17,997 nucleotides of DNA from JALOAP01 sp964632355 (GTDB taxonomy: Bacteria > Chloroflexota > Dehalococcoidia > Tepidiformales > Tepidiformaceae), in contig CAZWBW010000060.1 of assembly GCA_964632355.1 (NCBI GenBank), positions 1 to 17,997 on the forward strand, read 5' to 3'. Of the stretch, positions 1-6,729 are shown piece after piece. Position 1 is the stretch's first letter. Each line of letters starts with the position of its first letter. Below the pieces are notes generated by a model. That model worked only from the letters and a program-made list of their open reading frames with translations, searched no databases and was not told where the DNA came from. The position numbers and the translations under genes were made by a program.

Positions 1-1
1 C

Positions 2-187
2 CGCATCACGACGTGGTACCAGGGCGATGTCGCCGTCGCCCGCGTCATGGCCTCGCACGCGGACTACATCAAGGGCGAAACGCTGAGCACCGAGCTCATC
101 GACGGCGAACCCCCGGCCGACGCCCACCGCGCGGAGCACGACCTCGAAGGCACCCGGGTCGTGCTCGTCGTCCGCCGAAACCAGTAG
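2..187 (+). CDS. ileS: Isoleucyl-tRNA synthetase, C-terminal end (partial)
   Basis: Only the last 61 codons lie in the window; the reading frame enters open at base 2 and stops at TAG 185-187. The peptide starts RITTWYQGDVAVARVMASHA and continues with DYIKGETLSTEL and a final beta-rich segment ending VVLVVRRNQ. The order 'H-x-DYI-x-x-ETL-x-x-EL' followed by a short acidic strand and a terminal VVLVVRR resembles the extreme C-terminal domain of bacterial/eukaryote-like isoleucyl-tRNA synthetases, which helps tRNA recognition after the anticodon-binding domain. No catalytic motif (HIGH, KMSKS) can be seen because the rest of the gene lies to the left. The assignment rests on this short tail only; another class I synthetase or an unrelated protein remains possible. 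Confidence 0.6.
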   Translation, partial: RITTWYQGDVAVARVMASHADYIKGETLSTELIDGEPPADAHRAEHDLEGTRVVLVVRRNQ

Positions 188-226
188 GCGGCGCGAGCGG
201 GGAGGTGAGAGGGTACGCGAACCCAT

Positions 227-250
227 CAGTACCGCGGCCGGGAGGGAGCG
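227..250 (+). repeat. Dispersed 24-bp motif, copy 1
   Basis: The motif begins CAGTACCGC and ends GAGGGAGCG. It matches 9241-9264 at 22 of 24 positions (differences G/A and G/T). Both copies lie in non-coding DNA and are followed by a short G/C-rich hairpin-prone stretch. Confidence 0.6.
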
Positions 251-368
251 TCCCACCGCTCCCCCCGGGGGGTCGCCACAGGTGCTGCCCCCACCGCGGC
301 TGCAAACGGTAGTCGAGGCCCACTGCGGCCTCGGCGGATACGGACATCGCACATCAACGGCGACGCTC

Positions 369-407
369 GCCCTCATCCCAACCCGCTCCCGCCTTGCGGG
401 AGAGGGC
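369..407. repeat. REP-like palindromic intergenic repeat
   Basis: An outer inverted pair GCCCTC (369-374) / GAGGGC (402-407) encloses an inner stem CTCCCGC (386-392) / GCGGGAG (396-402) with a 3-nt loop. The phrase CCTCATCCCAACCCGCTCCC resembles a palindromic repeat seen between genes of many GC-rich bacteria. Only one copy is visible in this window. Confidence 0.45.
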
Positions 408-462
408 ACTTCACCCACCTGCCGTGGGAGCAGCGCCCGGGCATGAGGCACGGCCATACGCG

Positions 463-489
463 AAGGGGAGGCCTCGCGCCTCCCCTTTT
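463..489 (+). terminator. Rho-independent terminator (+ strand)
   Basis: A perfect 10-bp stem AAGGGGAGGC (463-472) / GCCTCCCCTT (478-487) with a 5-nt loop runs into TTTTC on the + strand. The T-run supports + strand termination, perhaps of the ileS transcript 280 bp upstream. The same hairpin also lies about 110 nt past the DUF454 gene on the - strand, but the T-run is weaker there. Confidence 0.65.
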
Positions 490-598
490 CTATGCTTCGG
501 GTTCCGTCGTTCGCGGCGTCAGCGCGTCCAGGAGATCGTCCGCGCAGCTCTGTACCCGTTCTCGGTGAGCGCACGCAAGCCCGGGGAGCGGCCCGGTG

Positions 599-1015
599 CT
601 ACTTGTGGATGGTTCGAAGCGACAGCAGATGGACCGTCACGGCCATGGCAATAGCGATGAGCACCACTTCCAACCACGGCATGTCGCGCACCAGGTAGAC
701 CGCTGCGCCAATCCCGATCCAGAGCGACGAGATCGAGAACACCTTCGTGCCGATGGTTGCACCACGCTCTTCCCGGTAGTCACGGAGGTGGCGGCCGAAC
801 ACCCGGTTCGTCGTGAGCCACCGGTACGCGCCCGGCGAGCTCTTGCCGAAACAGGCGGCGGCGCCCAGCAGGAAGATGGTCGTCGGGAGAAGCGGGAGAA
901 ACATCCCCAGCACGCCCAGGCCAACCAGCAACCCGCCCACGATCCGCAGGACGATTCGCGTCAGGCGGCTCGAGGACTGAACCGGGACATCTTGCAAACC
1001 CGCCATTTCTGTCAT
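599..1015 (-). CDS. DUF454/YbaN-family inner-membrane protein
   Basis: A 138-residue protein. After a polar N-terminus it has a hydrophobic hairpin (IVLRIVGGLLVGLGVLGMFL, then LLPTTIFLLGAAACFGKSS), a polar middle with YRWLTTNRVFGRHLRDYREERG, and a second hydrophobic pair near the C-terminus (SSLWIGIGAAVYLV and EVVLIAIAMAVTVHLL). The 'G-x-x-LPLLPTTIFLLGAAACF' signature, the 'FG-x-x-L-x-D-Y' element and the total length match the DUF454/YbaN family, whose biochemical role is not established. It is predicted to sit in the cytoplasmic membrane. The start ATG at 1015 has no clear Shine-Dalgarno site; an internal ATG at 1003 (MAGLQD) is an alternative. It is transcribed away from the small membrane protein at 1129. 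Confidence 0.85.
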   Translation of the reverse strand: MTEMAGLQDVPVQSSSRLTRIVLRIVGGLLVGLGVLGMFLPLLPTTIFLLGAAACFGKSSPGAYRWLTTNRVFGRHLRDYREERGATIGTKVFSISSLWIGIGAAVYLVRDMPWLEVVLIAIAMAVTVHLLSLRTIHK

Positions 1016-1107
1016 TTCGACTGCTGTAACCCCGCGGATGGCAGGTTCAGTATGTCACATTGACACTCGAAACGGCAGTATCTTGCCCATCCCCTGCCGA
1101 ACTCTTA

Positions 1108-1130
1108 CGGCATGTCGATTATCGGCATGT
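1108..1130. promoter_or_regulatory. Palindrome and direct repeat at a start codon
   Basis: CATGTCGAT / ATCGGCATG (1111-1129) forms an inverted repeat with one mismatch around a central T. The same stretch contains CGGCATGT twice (1108-1115 and 1123-1130), 15 bp apart. A GATTAT hexamer (1117-1122) lies 6 nt before the GTG at 1129. It could be an operator overlapping a leaderless promoter; this is inference from symmetry only. Confidence 0.35.
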
Positions 1131-1389
1131 GAGCAGGTTCATACTCCGGGCACTCCGCATCGGTGGGCTGGCGCTCTGTCTCGCGAGCACTGCAACCGCA
1201 GCCACCGGCGCCTTCGACCCCGCGCTGACGTGGACGGGTGCGTTGCTCGGGGGGGTTCTCGCATACCTCGCGCGCATCGTGGCCCCGGAGCCTGCACGCC
1301 CGGCCCTCCTGGTCGCGGCGCGGCGGACCGAACTCAGCATGATTCGCGGGATGAAGGGCCAGCGCGAGACGCTCGATCGCGCCGCCTAG
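1129..1389 (+). CDS. Small hypothetical membrane protein
   Basis: From GTG 1129 the product is 86 residues: MSRFILRALRIGGLALCLAS, then alanine/threonine-rich sequence, a second hydrophobic stretch (WTGALLGGVLAYLARIVA), and a basic tail ending RGMKGQRETLDRAA. This suggests two membrane helices with a cytoplasmic tail. The same frame can be extended to a TTG at 1060 (109 residues). I prefer GTG 1129 because hydrophobic coding begins there and a -10-like GATTAT lies 6 nt upstream. I recognise no family. Its TAG stop overlaps the stop of the convergent methyltransferase gene within a CTAG tetranucleotide (1386-1389), which argues that both ends are real. Confidence 0.5.
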   Translation: MSRFILRALRIGGLALCLASTATAATGAFDPALTWTGALLGGVLAYLARIVAPEPARPALLVAARRTELSMIRGMKGQRETLDRAA

Positions 1390-2006
1390 CGCGCCTCGAC
1401 CGGCTTGCGAAAGAGAGCCGTGTAGCTCCACCGCAGGCCTCGGCGCGACAGGAATTCGAACCCCACGCCCTCCGCGAGTGCCCGCACTTCGCCCGGCCCC
1501 GTGAAGTCCGCGTCGTTGCGGGCTTCGCTGATCGCCAGCCGGCCGCCCGGCTTCAGCACCCGCATCGCCTCGGCCAGGCACGCCTCGCGGTCGGGCAGCT
1601 CGCCGAGCACCGTCACGAGCAGCACGAGGTCGAAGGTCCCATCCCGGTACGGCAGCGCGAGGCCGTCGCCCTGTACGCACGCGAAGCTCGCCGCGCGTTC
1701 GCGCCCCATCCGTTCGCGCGCCATGCGCAGCATCTCGCGCTGGAAGTCGAAGAGGTGCAGCCGCCCGCGCGGGATCGCCTTCGCCAGCGCCTGGCTGAAA
1801 AACCCGGGGCCGCAACCGAGTTCGAGCACGACCGCGTCCGGTTCGAGATCGAGGCTTGCGACCAGCCGTGGGGGCGACTGGATGAGCCGCCGCAACGGGT
1901 TACGGAGCTGCCCGGCATGCCGCGCCGGGTAGATCTTCCCGCGGCCCATCCCCATCGCGCGCTTCGGACTGGCGCCCATCGCGGCGACATCCTGCGCCAG
2001 CCGCAC
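1386..2006 (-). CDS. Class I SAM-dependent methyltransferase
   Basis: A 206-residue protein with the Rossmann-type methyltransferase core. Motif I is VVLELGCGPGFF (about residues 59-70, binding S-adenosylmethionine). It is followed by LHLFDFQREML with the acidic ribose-binding residue, then DGLALPYRDGTFDLVLLVTVL (motif II region) and RVLKPGGRLAISE (post-II). The layout resembles UbiE/BioC-type methyltransferases (Methyltransf_11). The substrate cannot be inferred. The GTG start at 2006 follows the ligase stop by only 21 bp, so the two are probably co-transcribed; ATG 1979 (MGASPKR) is an alternative start. No strong Shine-Dalgarno site precedes either start. The N-terminal KIYPARHAGQLRNPLRRLIQ segment is typical of several Chloroflexota and archaeal relatives, from memory. 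Confidence 0.85.
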   Translation of the reverse strand: MRLAQDVAAMGASPKRAMGMGRGKIYPARHAGQLRNPLRRLIQSPPRLVASLDLEPDAVVLELGCGPGFFSQALAKAIPRGRLHLFDFQREMLRMARERMGRERAASFACVQGDGLALPYRDGTFDLVLLVTVLGELPDREACLAEAMRVLKPGGRLAISEARNDADFTGPGEVRALAEGVGFEFLSRRGLRWSYTALFRKPVEAR

Positions 2007-2027
2007 TCGCCGGTCAACGAAGCACTG

Positions 2028-3065
2028 CTACCGCGATTCGAACACCTGCTTCAGTTCGAACGGCACCGTCGCTTCGAGCTGGTCGAACGTGCACTCGTGC
2101 GGAGGCTTGTCGGGGCGCCAGCGCTGGAACGTCGCGGCGTGCCGGAACCGCTGCCCCTGCAGATAGTCGAACGTCACCTGGCACACCAGCTCGGGCCGCA
2201 GCCGCTCCCACGACGTGTCCCTCGACTGGTTCCAGCGGCTCGGTGCGCCGGGCGTCCGCCCGAACCCAAACCCGATGCTCTCGTCGTCAGTCCGATACGG
2301 TTCGAGCACCGCCACCAACTCCCGCTTCTCCTTCGCCTTGAAGCTCGACGTGTGGCCCACGTGGTGCAGCACGCCCTCGGCGTCGTACAGCCCGAGCAGC
2401 AGCGACCCGACCGCCTCGCCCTCGGCGTTCTTCGCCCAGCGGAACCCGCCGACGACGCAATCCGCCTCGCGCAGGTGCTTGATCTTGGCCATCGCGCGAA
2501 TGCCCGGCTGGTACGTACCGTTCGCCGGCTTCGCGATGATGCCATCGAACCCTGCGCCCTCGAACCGCTCGAACCAGTCGCGCGCGACCTCGGGATCGGT
2601 GGTCGCGGGTGTCAGGTACGCCGGCGGCCCAACCTGTTCGAACAGCCCCTCGAGCCGCTGGCGCCGTTCGGCAAACGGCGCGGACCGCAAGTCTTCGCCG
2701 CCGGCCGCGAGCAGGTCGAAGGCCACGAACGCTGCGGGAGTCTCGGCGGCAAGCTTTCGAACGCGCGATTCCGCCGGGTGCAGCCGCATCTGCAGCGCTT
2801 CGAAGTCGAGCCCGTGCTCGCTCATGATCACGATCTCGCCGTCGAGCACCATCGGCCCCGGCAGCACCTCCACCAGCCCCCGTTCGACCTCCGGGAAGTA
2901 CCGTGCCAGCGGGCGGCTATCGCGGCTCTGGAGGTACGCCGAGTTGCCATCGAAGAAGACGAGGCAGCGGAACCCGTCCCATTTCGGCTCATAGATCCAG
3001 TGGCCGTCGTTCGGGATCTCGCTCGCCAGTTTCGCGAGCATCGGTTCAATCGGTGGTTCGAGCAT
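2028..3065 (-). CDS. ligC: ATP-dependent DNA ligase, LigC type
   Basis: A 345-residue ligase. The nucleotidyltransferase motif I is YEPKWDGFR, with adenylated lysine K28. Further motifs are LDGEIVI, FVAFDLLA (motif III), FDGIIAKP (motif IV) and IRAMAKIKHLREADCVVGGF (motif V). The C-terminal third forms the OB-fold and ends TVPFELKQVFESR. It seals nicks in duplex DNA using ATP, through a lysyl-AMP intermediate. The stand-alone size (adenylation plus OB domain, no polymerase or nuclease module) fits mycobacterial LigC rather than LigD; LigC proteins serve backup repair roles. No Ku or LigD gene is adjacent. I chose ATG 3065 because the homologous sequence begins at MLEPPIEPML; the upstream 45 codons would run through a terminator hairpin. 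Confidence 0.9.
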   Translation of the reverse strand: MLEPPIEPMLAKLASEIPNDGHWIYEPKWDGFRCLVFFDGNSAYLQSRDSRPLARYFPEVERGLVEVLPGPMVLDGEIVIMSEHGLDFEALQMRLHPAESRVRKLAAETPAAFVAFDLLAAGGEDLRSAPFAERRQRLEGLFEQVGPPAYLTPATTDPEVARDWFERFEGAGFDGIIAKPANGTYQPGIRAMAKIKHLREADCVVGGFRWAKNAEGEAVGSLLLGLYDAEGVLHHVGHTSSFKAKEKRELVAVLEPYRTDDESIGFGFGRTPGAPSRWNQSRDTSWERLRPELVCQVTFDYLQGQRFRHAATFQRWRPDKPPHECTFDQLEATVPFELKQVFESR

Positions 3066-3073
3066 CGCGGGAC

Positions 3074-3079
3074 ACTGTA
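3074..3079 (-). promoter_or_regulatory. Putative -10 box of ligC
   Basis: On the - strand TACAGT is followed by 8 nt and then the ligC ATG, with no Shine-Dalgarno sequence between. This fits a leaderless or nearly leaderless transcript. No convincing -35 box was found. Confidence 0.35.
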
Positions 3080-3120
3080 ACAGGCATGGGCTCGATCGTG
3101 CGGCAGATGCGCCGGGCACG

Positions 3121-3153
3121 AAAAAGGGGCAGCTCCCCTGTTGCTGCCCCTTT
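3121..3153 (-). terminator. Rho-independent terminator (- strand)
   Basis: A perfect 11-bp stem AAAGGGGCAGC (3123-3133) / GCTGCCCCTTT (3143-3153) has a 9-nt loop. Read on the - strand it is followed by a run of five T (complement of AAAAA at 3121-3125). It lies 59 bp past the stop of the zinc-ribbon gene and separates it from ligC. Confidence 0.8.
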
Positions 3154-3211
3154 CGTATATACCTGGGCTCTCCGGGAACCAGCGCCGGTCGTACCGGCAA
3201 TATGCCCCCGG

Positions 3212-3403
3212 TCAGGCGGCCTGTCGGTGCTCCTCGTTGGTAATGAAGTCGGAGTCTTCCAGCCAGTTCTTGAAGTACCGCTCTTCACCGCAAATCTTGC
3301 AGACGCCGCGGCTCTTCGGCCCCTGCGCCTCATCGATGCGCCAGCGGTGCGCATGCGTCTGCTCCTGTTCAACGACAGCGGTAGTGCCTGCTTCTGTCTT
3401 CAT
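3212..3403 (-). CDS. Small zinc-ribbon-like protein (63 aa)
   Basis: From ATG 3403 the product has 63 residues, starting MKTEAGTTAVVEQEQTHAHR. The middle contains HRWRIDEAQGPKSRGVCKICGEERYFKNW, and the tail is acidic (LEDSDFITNEEHRQAA). One CxxC pair (CKIC) plus nearby histidines suggests a small metal-binding knuckle. Short proteins with 'H-x-W-x-I-x-x-x-x-G-x-x-x-G-x-C-x-x-C-G-x-x-R-x-F' occur in Actinobacteria and Chloroflexota, from memory, and have no assigned function. The start is fixed by an AAGGAG Shine-Dalgarno site 8 nt upstream. A GTCGGTA/TACCGAC inverted repeat lies in the presumed 5' leader at 3445-3461, and a strong terminator follows, so the gene is probably a single-gene transcript. 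Confidence 0.75.
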   Translation of the reverse strand: MKTEAGTTAVVEQEQTHAHRWRIDEAQGPKSRGVCKICGEERYFKNWLEDSDFITNEEHRQAA

Positions 3404-3444
3404 TAATCTGCTCCTTGTTCCCGGGACCATGCCCATTGCTTGTT

Positions 3445-3461
3445 GTCGGTACTCTACCGAC
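3445..3461. promoter_or_regulatory. Palindrome upstream of the zinc-ribbon gene
   Basis: GTCGGTA (3445-3451) and TACCGAC (3455-3461) form a perfect 7-bp inverted repeat with a 3-nt centre, about 42 bp before the ATG at 3403. It could be a repressor site or an RNA hairpin in the leader. Confidence 0.4.
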
Positions 3462-3615
3462 CGATCAACAGAACCATCACGGGCATTTGTCCCTCCCGTA
3501 TTCGGTCTTTAGTCGGAACCAGCAAGTCCCCATCGGGCGGTCCGCCGCCGGTAGCATCCGGCGCACCCGGCACCCGATCGATCACGTGTCGCGGTGGTTG
3601 CCTCGCAAACTGATT

Positions 3616-4686
3616 TCAGGGCCAGTGATGGAAATGCTTCGACGATCCGCAGCCCCGGCCCGGAGACGATTCTGCGAGCAGCGCCACCGCCGCGCGCAGC
3701 GCCACCGGATCCGCGAGCAGGCTGATGCGATAGGCCCCGGGCGCCCCGTACATGTCGCACGGGACCAGGAACATCCCGGCCTCGCGGACCTTCGCTTCCC
3801 CATCCGCTCCCACGGGCCACGGGGGCCGCGCCTCGACCGTGAGGCCGGCGGCCGGCCGCTCGTACCGCCAGCCCGCAGCGTCGAGCACCGCCAGCACCCC
3901 CGGGCCACGCGTGCGAACCGCCTCGAGGGTCTCGGCGACGAACCGGTCGTACTGGTCGAAAGCCTGCCCTGCCGCAATCACCGAGAGGCTGGCCGGGCCG
4001 CCCGAAAGGAGCTGAAGCTGCCGGTCGAGCCGCTCGCGGAGGGCCACGTCGTGCGTCGCAATCCACCCGATCCGCAGCCCGCCCATCCCGAGCGGCTTCG
4101 AAAGTCCCCCGACGCTCACCGCGGAGGTACTCACGTCGGCGGCAGCGGGCGCCGGCGAACCGGTGTGCACCAGGTCCCGGTACACCTCGTCGATCACCGC
4201 GACCGCCCCGGCGCGCTCGGCCGTCCGCACATACCGCTCGACATCGGCGACCTGCCCGTTCGGCACCGTTGGGTTGCAGGCGATTGCGACCGCCGCGCCC
4301 GCCACCGGCACACACGACACCGTCACACAGCCGCCGGCCGTCTTCGCCGCCTCGAGGAAGCTCGGGTAGGTGCCGCGGTCGGCCACGACGGTGTTGCCCG
4401 GTTCGACGAGCACGAACGCGAGCGCGGCCAGCCCTTCCGAAGCGCCCGCGGTCAGCAGCACGCCGTCGGGCGCAACGGTTTCGTAGCGGCGAGCGATGGC
4501 TTCGCGGAGCTCCTCCGCCCCGGTCGGCGGAACGTACGAAAGCTCGTCCGGTTCGAGCCGGCCCAGGCGGCAGTCCAGGATCGGCGGGGCTGGATTCGAA
4601 CTCGACAGGTCAGTGATTCCCGGCCGGTGGTACCGGGTGTAGTAGCGCAACAGGTCGCGGCGCGGATCGTCGTTCTCGTTCTTCAT
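3616..4686 (-). CDS. PLP-dependent aminotransferase (class I/II)
   Basis: A 356-residue fold-type I aminotransferase, somewhat shorter than the usual 380-400. Landmarks in order: LSYVPPTGAEELREAIARRY, the PLP phosphate region LLTAGASEGL, CNPTVPNG (NPxxPxG turn), VIDEVYRDL (cofactor-binding aspartate and tyrosine), and SVGGLSKPLGMGGLRIGW with the Schiff-base lysine K197. The arginine near the end that binds the substrate carboxylate is likely in GAYRISLLADP. It transfers amino groups between an amino acid and a 2-oxo acid; the substrate is not clear from sequence. ATG 4686 lies 8 nt after a TACCGT hexamer with no Shine-Dalgarno site. The gene diverges from the S9 peptidase across 126 bp. Confidence 0.85.
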   Translation of the reverse strand: MKNENDDPRRDLLRYYTRYHRPGITDLSSSNPAPPILDCRLGRLEPDELSYVPPTGAEELREAIARRYETVAPDGVLLTAGASEGLAALAFVLVEPGNTVVADRGTYPSFLEAAKTAGGCVTVSCVPVAGAAVAIACNPTVPNGQVADVERYVRTAERAGAVAVIDEVYRDLVHTGSPAPAAADVSTSAVSVGGLSKPLGMGGLRIGWIATHDVALRERLDRQLQLLSGGPASLSVIAAGQAFDQYDRFVAETLEAVRTRGPGVLAVLDAAGWRYERPAAGLTVEARPPWPVGADGEAKVREAGMFLVPCDMYGAPGAYRISLLADPVALRAAVALLAESSPGRGCGSSKHFHHWP

Positions 4687-4694
4687 CTGCGCAC

Positions 4695-4700
4695 ACGGTA
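4695..4700 (-). promoter_or_regulatory. Putative -10 box of the aminotransferase gene
   Basis: TACCGT on the - strand lies 8 nt before ATG 4686. The context TACCGTGTGCGCAG resembles the ligC upstream sequence TACAGTGTCCCGCG. No ribosome binding site intervenes, so a leaderless mRNA is plausible. Confidence 0.3.
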
Positions 4701-4789
4701 GGGAGCGGCCACCGCGGTTCGCGCCACCGGCACTGCACCGCGACTATCAGCTCTGTCGCAGCCCGCGTGCCCCCGCGCCAGCGGGCCGC

Positions 4790-4807
4790 TACGATCCCCG
4801 CGGGAGG
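4790..4807 (+). promoter_or_regulatory. Putative -10 box and ribosome binding site of the S9 peptidase gene
   Basis: TACGAT (4790-4795) is a reasonable -10 box. GGGAGG (4802-4807) lies 5 nt before the GTG start at 4813 and decides that start over the out-of-frame ATG at 4808. The -35 region is unremarkable. Confidence 0.45.
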
Positions 4808-4812
4808 ATGCT

Positions 4813-6705
4813 GTGAAAGAACGCCGAATGTTCGGGCTGTGGTCCAGCCCTGTTTCGCCCAAGAGCCTCGCCGCCACACTCCGGCTCGGCGACCCCTGCT
4901 GGGACACCGATGGGAAGACGCTCGCATGGCTCGAAGGCCGCAGCGACCGCGGGCTCATCGTTGTACAGGAAAACGGTGGCGCCGACCGCGACCTCACGCC
5001 CGGTGGCATGTCCGTCCGCGCGATGGTCGGCTACGGCGGTGGCGACTACACGCTCTCGCACGGCGTCGCGTACTTCGTGAACCAGTCCGACCAGCGCATC
5101 TACCGGCAGGAACTCGCAGGAGGGCTCCCGCGGCCGATCACGCCGGCCTTCGGCGCCGCGTCCAGCCCCACCGTGTCGCCCGACGGCCGCTGGCTCGTCT
5201 TCGTCCACACCTACGAAGACATCGATTCGATCGCCATCGTCGACACCGAAGGCCGGTACTGGCCCTCGAAGCTGGCATCCGGCCGCGACTTCTACATGCA
5301 GCCCGCGTGGCACCCCTCCGGCCAGCAGCTCGCGTGGGTCGAATGGGACCATCCGAACATGCCGTGGGACGGCACCGAACTCCGGCTCGGGAAACTCACC
5401 TTCCCCGCGGACGGCCCACCGGCGCTCGAGTCCGCCGAAACCATCGCTGGCGGCAGGGAGGCGGCGACATACGGCCCCGTCTTCACGCGCGACGGGCAGG
5501 GGCTCATCTACGCCTGCGACGAACCGGGCTGGTGGCACCTCTTCCGGCGCGACCTCGCGGCAGGGGTCACCACTCAGCTCACGAACGGCGAAGCCGAGTT
5601 CGCCGAACCCGCCTGGCAGCAGGGCATGCGCCGCTACGCCGTCACCGCGAGCGGGCGCATCGTCGCCATCCGCAACAAGGACGGGTTCAACACCCTCGTG
5701 AGCATCGGTCCCGACGGCGAACTTCGCGACGAAAGCGCCCGTCACGAGGGCTACACGGCGCTCGCCTACCCCGCGGCTTCCGGCGCCCACGAAACCGTGG
5801 CGTTCGTCGCCAGCGGTGGCCAGCAGCCCGCCCGCATCATCACCATCGATTTCGCCGGCAAGGCCCCGGCGCAAGTTCGGCGCCGCAGCGAGACCGAGCT
5901 CGTCCCGGCAACGGCGCTGTCGAAGCCGGAACCGGTCTCGTGGACGTCGTTCGATGGCGAGCAGGCCCATGGGCTCTACTACCCGCCCGCGAGCGAACGG
6001 TTCGAATCCGACGGCGCCCCGCCGCTCATCGTCATGATGCACGGCGGCCCAACCAGCCAGGTGCAGGCTGCCTGGGACGCGCGGGCGCAGTTCTTCGCCA
6101 CCCGTGGCTACGCCGTGCTCCTCCCGAACTACCGCGGCAGCACCGGATACGGCCGCGAGTACATGCTCAAGCTGCGCGATAGCTGGGGCATCTACGACGT
6201 CCAGGACGCCAAGACCGGCGCCGAAGCGCTCGCCGAACGCGGCCTCGCCGACCGTTCGCGGCTGGTCATCATGGGCGGCAGCGCCGGCGGCTACACCGTC
6301 CTCCAGTCGCTCGTCGACCTGCCCGGCTTCTACAAGGCCGCCATCTGCCTCTACGGCATCTCGAACCAGTTCACGCTCGCGAGCGACACCCACAAGTTCG
6401 AAGCGCGCTACCTCGATTCGCTGCTCGGCCCGCTCCCCGAAGCCGCCGCGCGCTACCGCGACCGCTCGCCGCTGTTCCACGCCGACCGGATCGTCGACCC
6501 CATCTGCATCTTCCAGGGCGACATCGACCGCGTGGTTCCGCGCGAACAGAGCGACGCCATCGTCGCCTCCCTTCGCGCCCGCGGCGTCCCGCACGAATAC
6601 CACGTCTATGAAGGCGAAGGCCACGGCTGGCGCAAATCCGAAACCATCGAAGACTTCTACACCAAGTGCGAGCGCTTCCTGCGCCAGTACGTGTTGTTCG
6701 CGTAG
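4813..6705 (+). CDS. S9 family peptidase (prolyl oligopeptidase / acylaminoacyl-peptidase type)
   Basis: A 630-residue serine peptidase. The N-terminal ~380 residues are repeated beta-propeller strands, for example SSPTVSPDGRWLVFVHTYED and QPAWHPSGQQLAWVEW, which gate access for short peptides. The C-terminal alpha/beta-hydrolase domain has HGGPTSQVQAAWDARAQFFA (oxyanion region), the nucleophile elbow GGSAGGYT with S490, QGDIDRVVP with D572, and GEGHGW with H604, so the catalytic triad is complete. It cleaves peptides after proline or removes N-terminal dipeptides or acylated residues; the exact specificity cannot be read. No signal peptide is visible, so it is likely cytoplasmic. The GTG start has a GGGAGG site. 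A heptad-repeat hairpin follows the stop and may end transcription. Confidence 0.92.
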   Translation: MKERRMFGLWSSPVSPKSLAATLRLGDPCWDTDGKTLAWLEGRSDRGLIVVQENGGADRDLTPGGMSVRAMVGYGGGDYTLSHGVAYFVNQSDQRIYRQELAGGLPRPITPAFGAASSPTVSPDGRWLVFVHTYEDIDSIAIVDTEGRYWPSKLASGRDFYMQPAWHPSGQQLAWVEWDHPNMPWDGTELRLGKLTFPADGPPALESAETIAGGREAATYGPVFTRDGQGLIYACDEPGWWHLFRRDLAAGVTTQLTNGEAEFAEPAWQQGMRRYAVTASGRIVAIRNKDGFNTLVSIGPDGELRDESARHEGYTALAYPAASGAHETVAFVASGGQQPARIITIDFAGKAPAQVRRRSETELVPATALSKPEPVSWTSFDGEQAHGLYYPPASERFESDGAPPLIVMMHGGPTSQVQAAWDARAQFFATRGYAVLLPNYRGSTGYGREYMLKLRDSWGIYDVQDAKTGAEALAERGLADRSRLVIMGGSAGGYTVLQSLVDLPGFYKAAICLYGISNQFTLASDTHKFEARYLDSLLGPLPEAAARYRDRSPLFHADRIVDPICIFQGDIDRVVPREQSDAIVASLRARGVPHEYHVYEGEGHGWRKSETIEDFYTKCERFLRQYVLFA

Positions 6706-6729
6706 CCCCGCGCCGGGACCCCGCCACCG

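Larger units (their letters stand above)
188..462. other. Gene-poor intergenic stretch
   Basis: Between the ileS-like stop and the terminator at 463 no reading frame shows protein-like composition. The stretch holds a 24-bp motif shared with 9241-9264, C- and G-runs at 259-277, and a palindromic repeat at 369-407. I see no tRNA cloverleaf and no known riboswitch core. Confidence 0.5.

Noticed and set aside
394..654. An 86-codon + frame after the ileS end.
   Set aside because: It runs through the palindromic repeat and the terminator hairpin and overlaps the DUF454 gene; its composition is not protein-like.
1060..1065. A perfect TTGACA -35 hexamer upstream of the small membrane protein.
   Set aside because: No acceptable -10 box lies 16-18 bp downstream, and its TTG could also be an in-frame alternative start; it was not called as a promoter.
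1038..3080. A 680-codon open frame on the + strand across the methyltransferase and ligase genes.
   Set aside because: It is antisense to two well-supported genes with intact motifs, and its arginine/proline/histidine-rich composition is what the complement of GC-rich coding DNA gives.
3066..3200. An N-terminal extension of the DNA ligase by 45 codons.
   Set aside because: It would be translated through the intrinsic terminator of the preceding gene and has no similarity to ligase N-termini; the start at 3065 fits the family.
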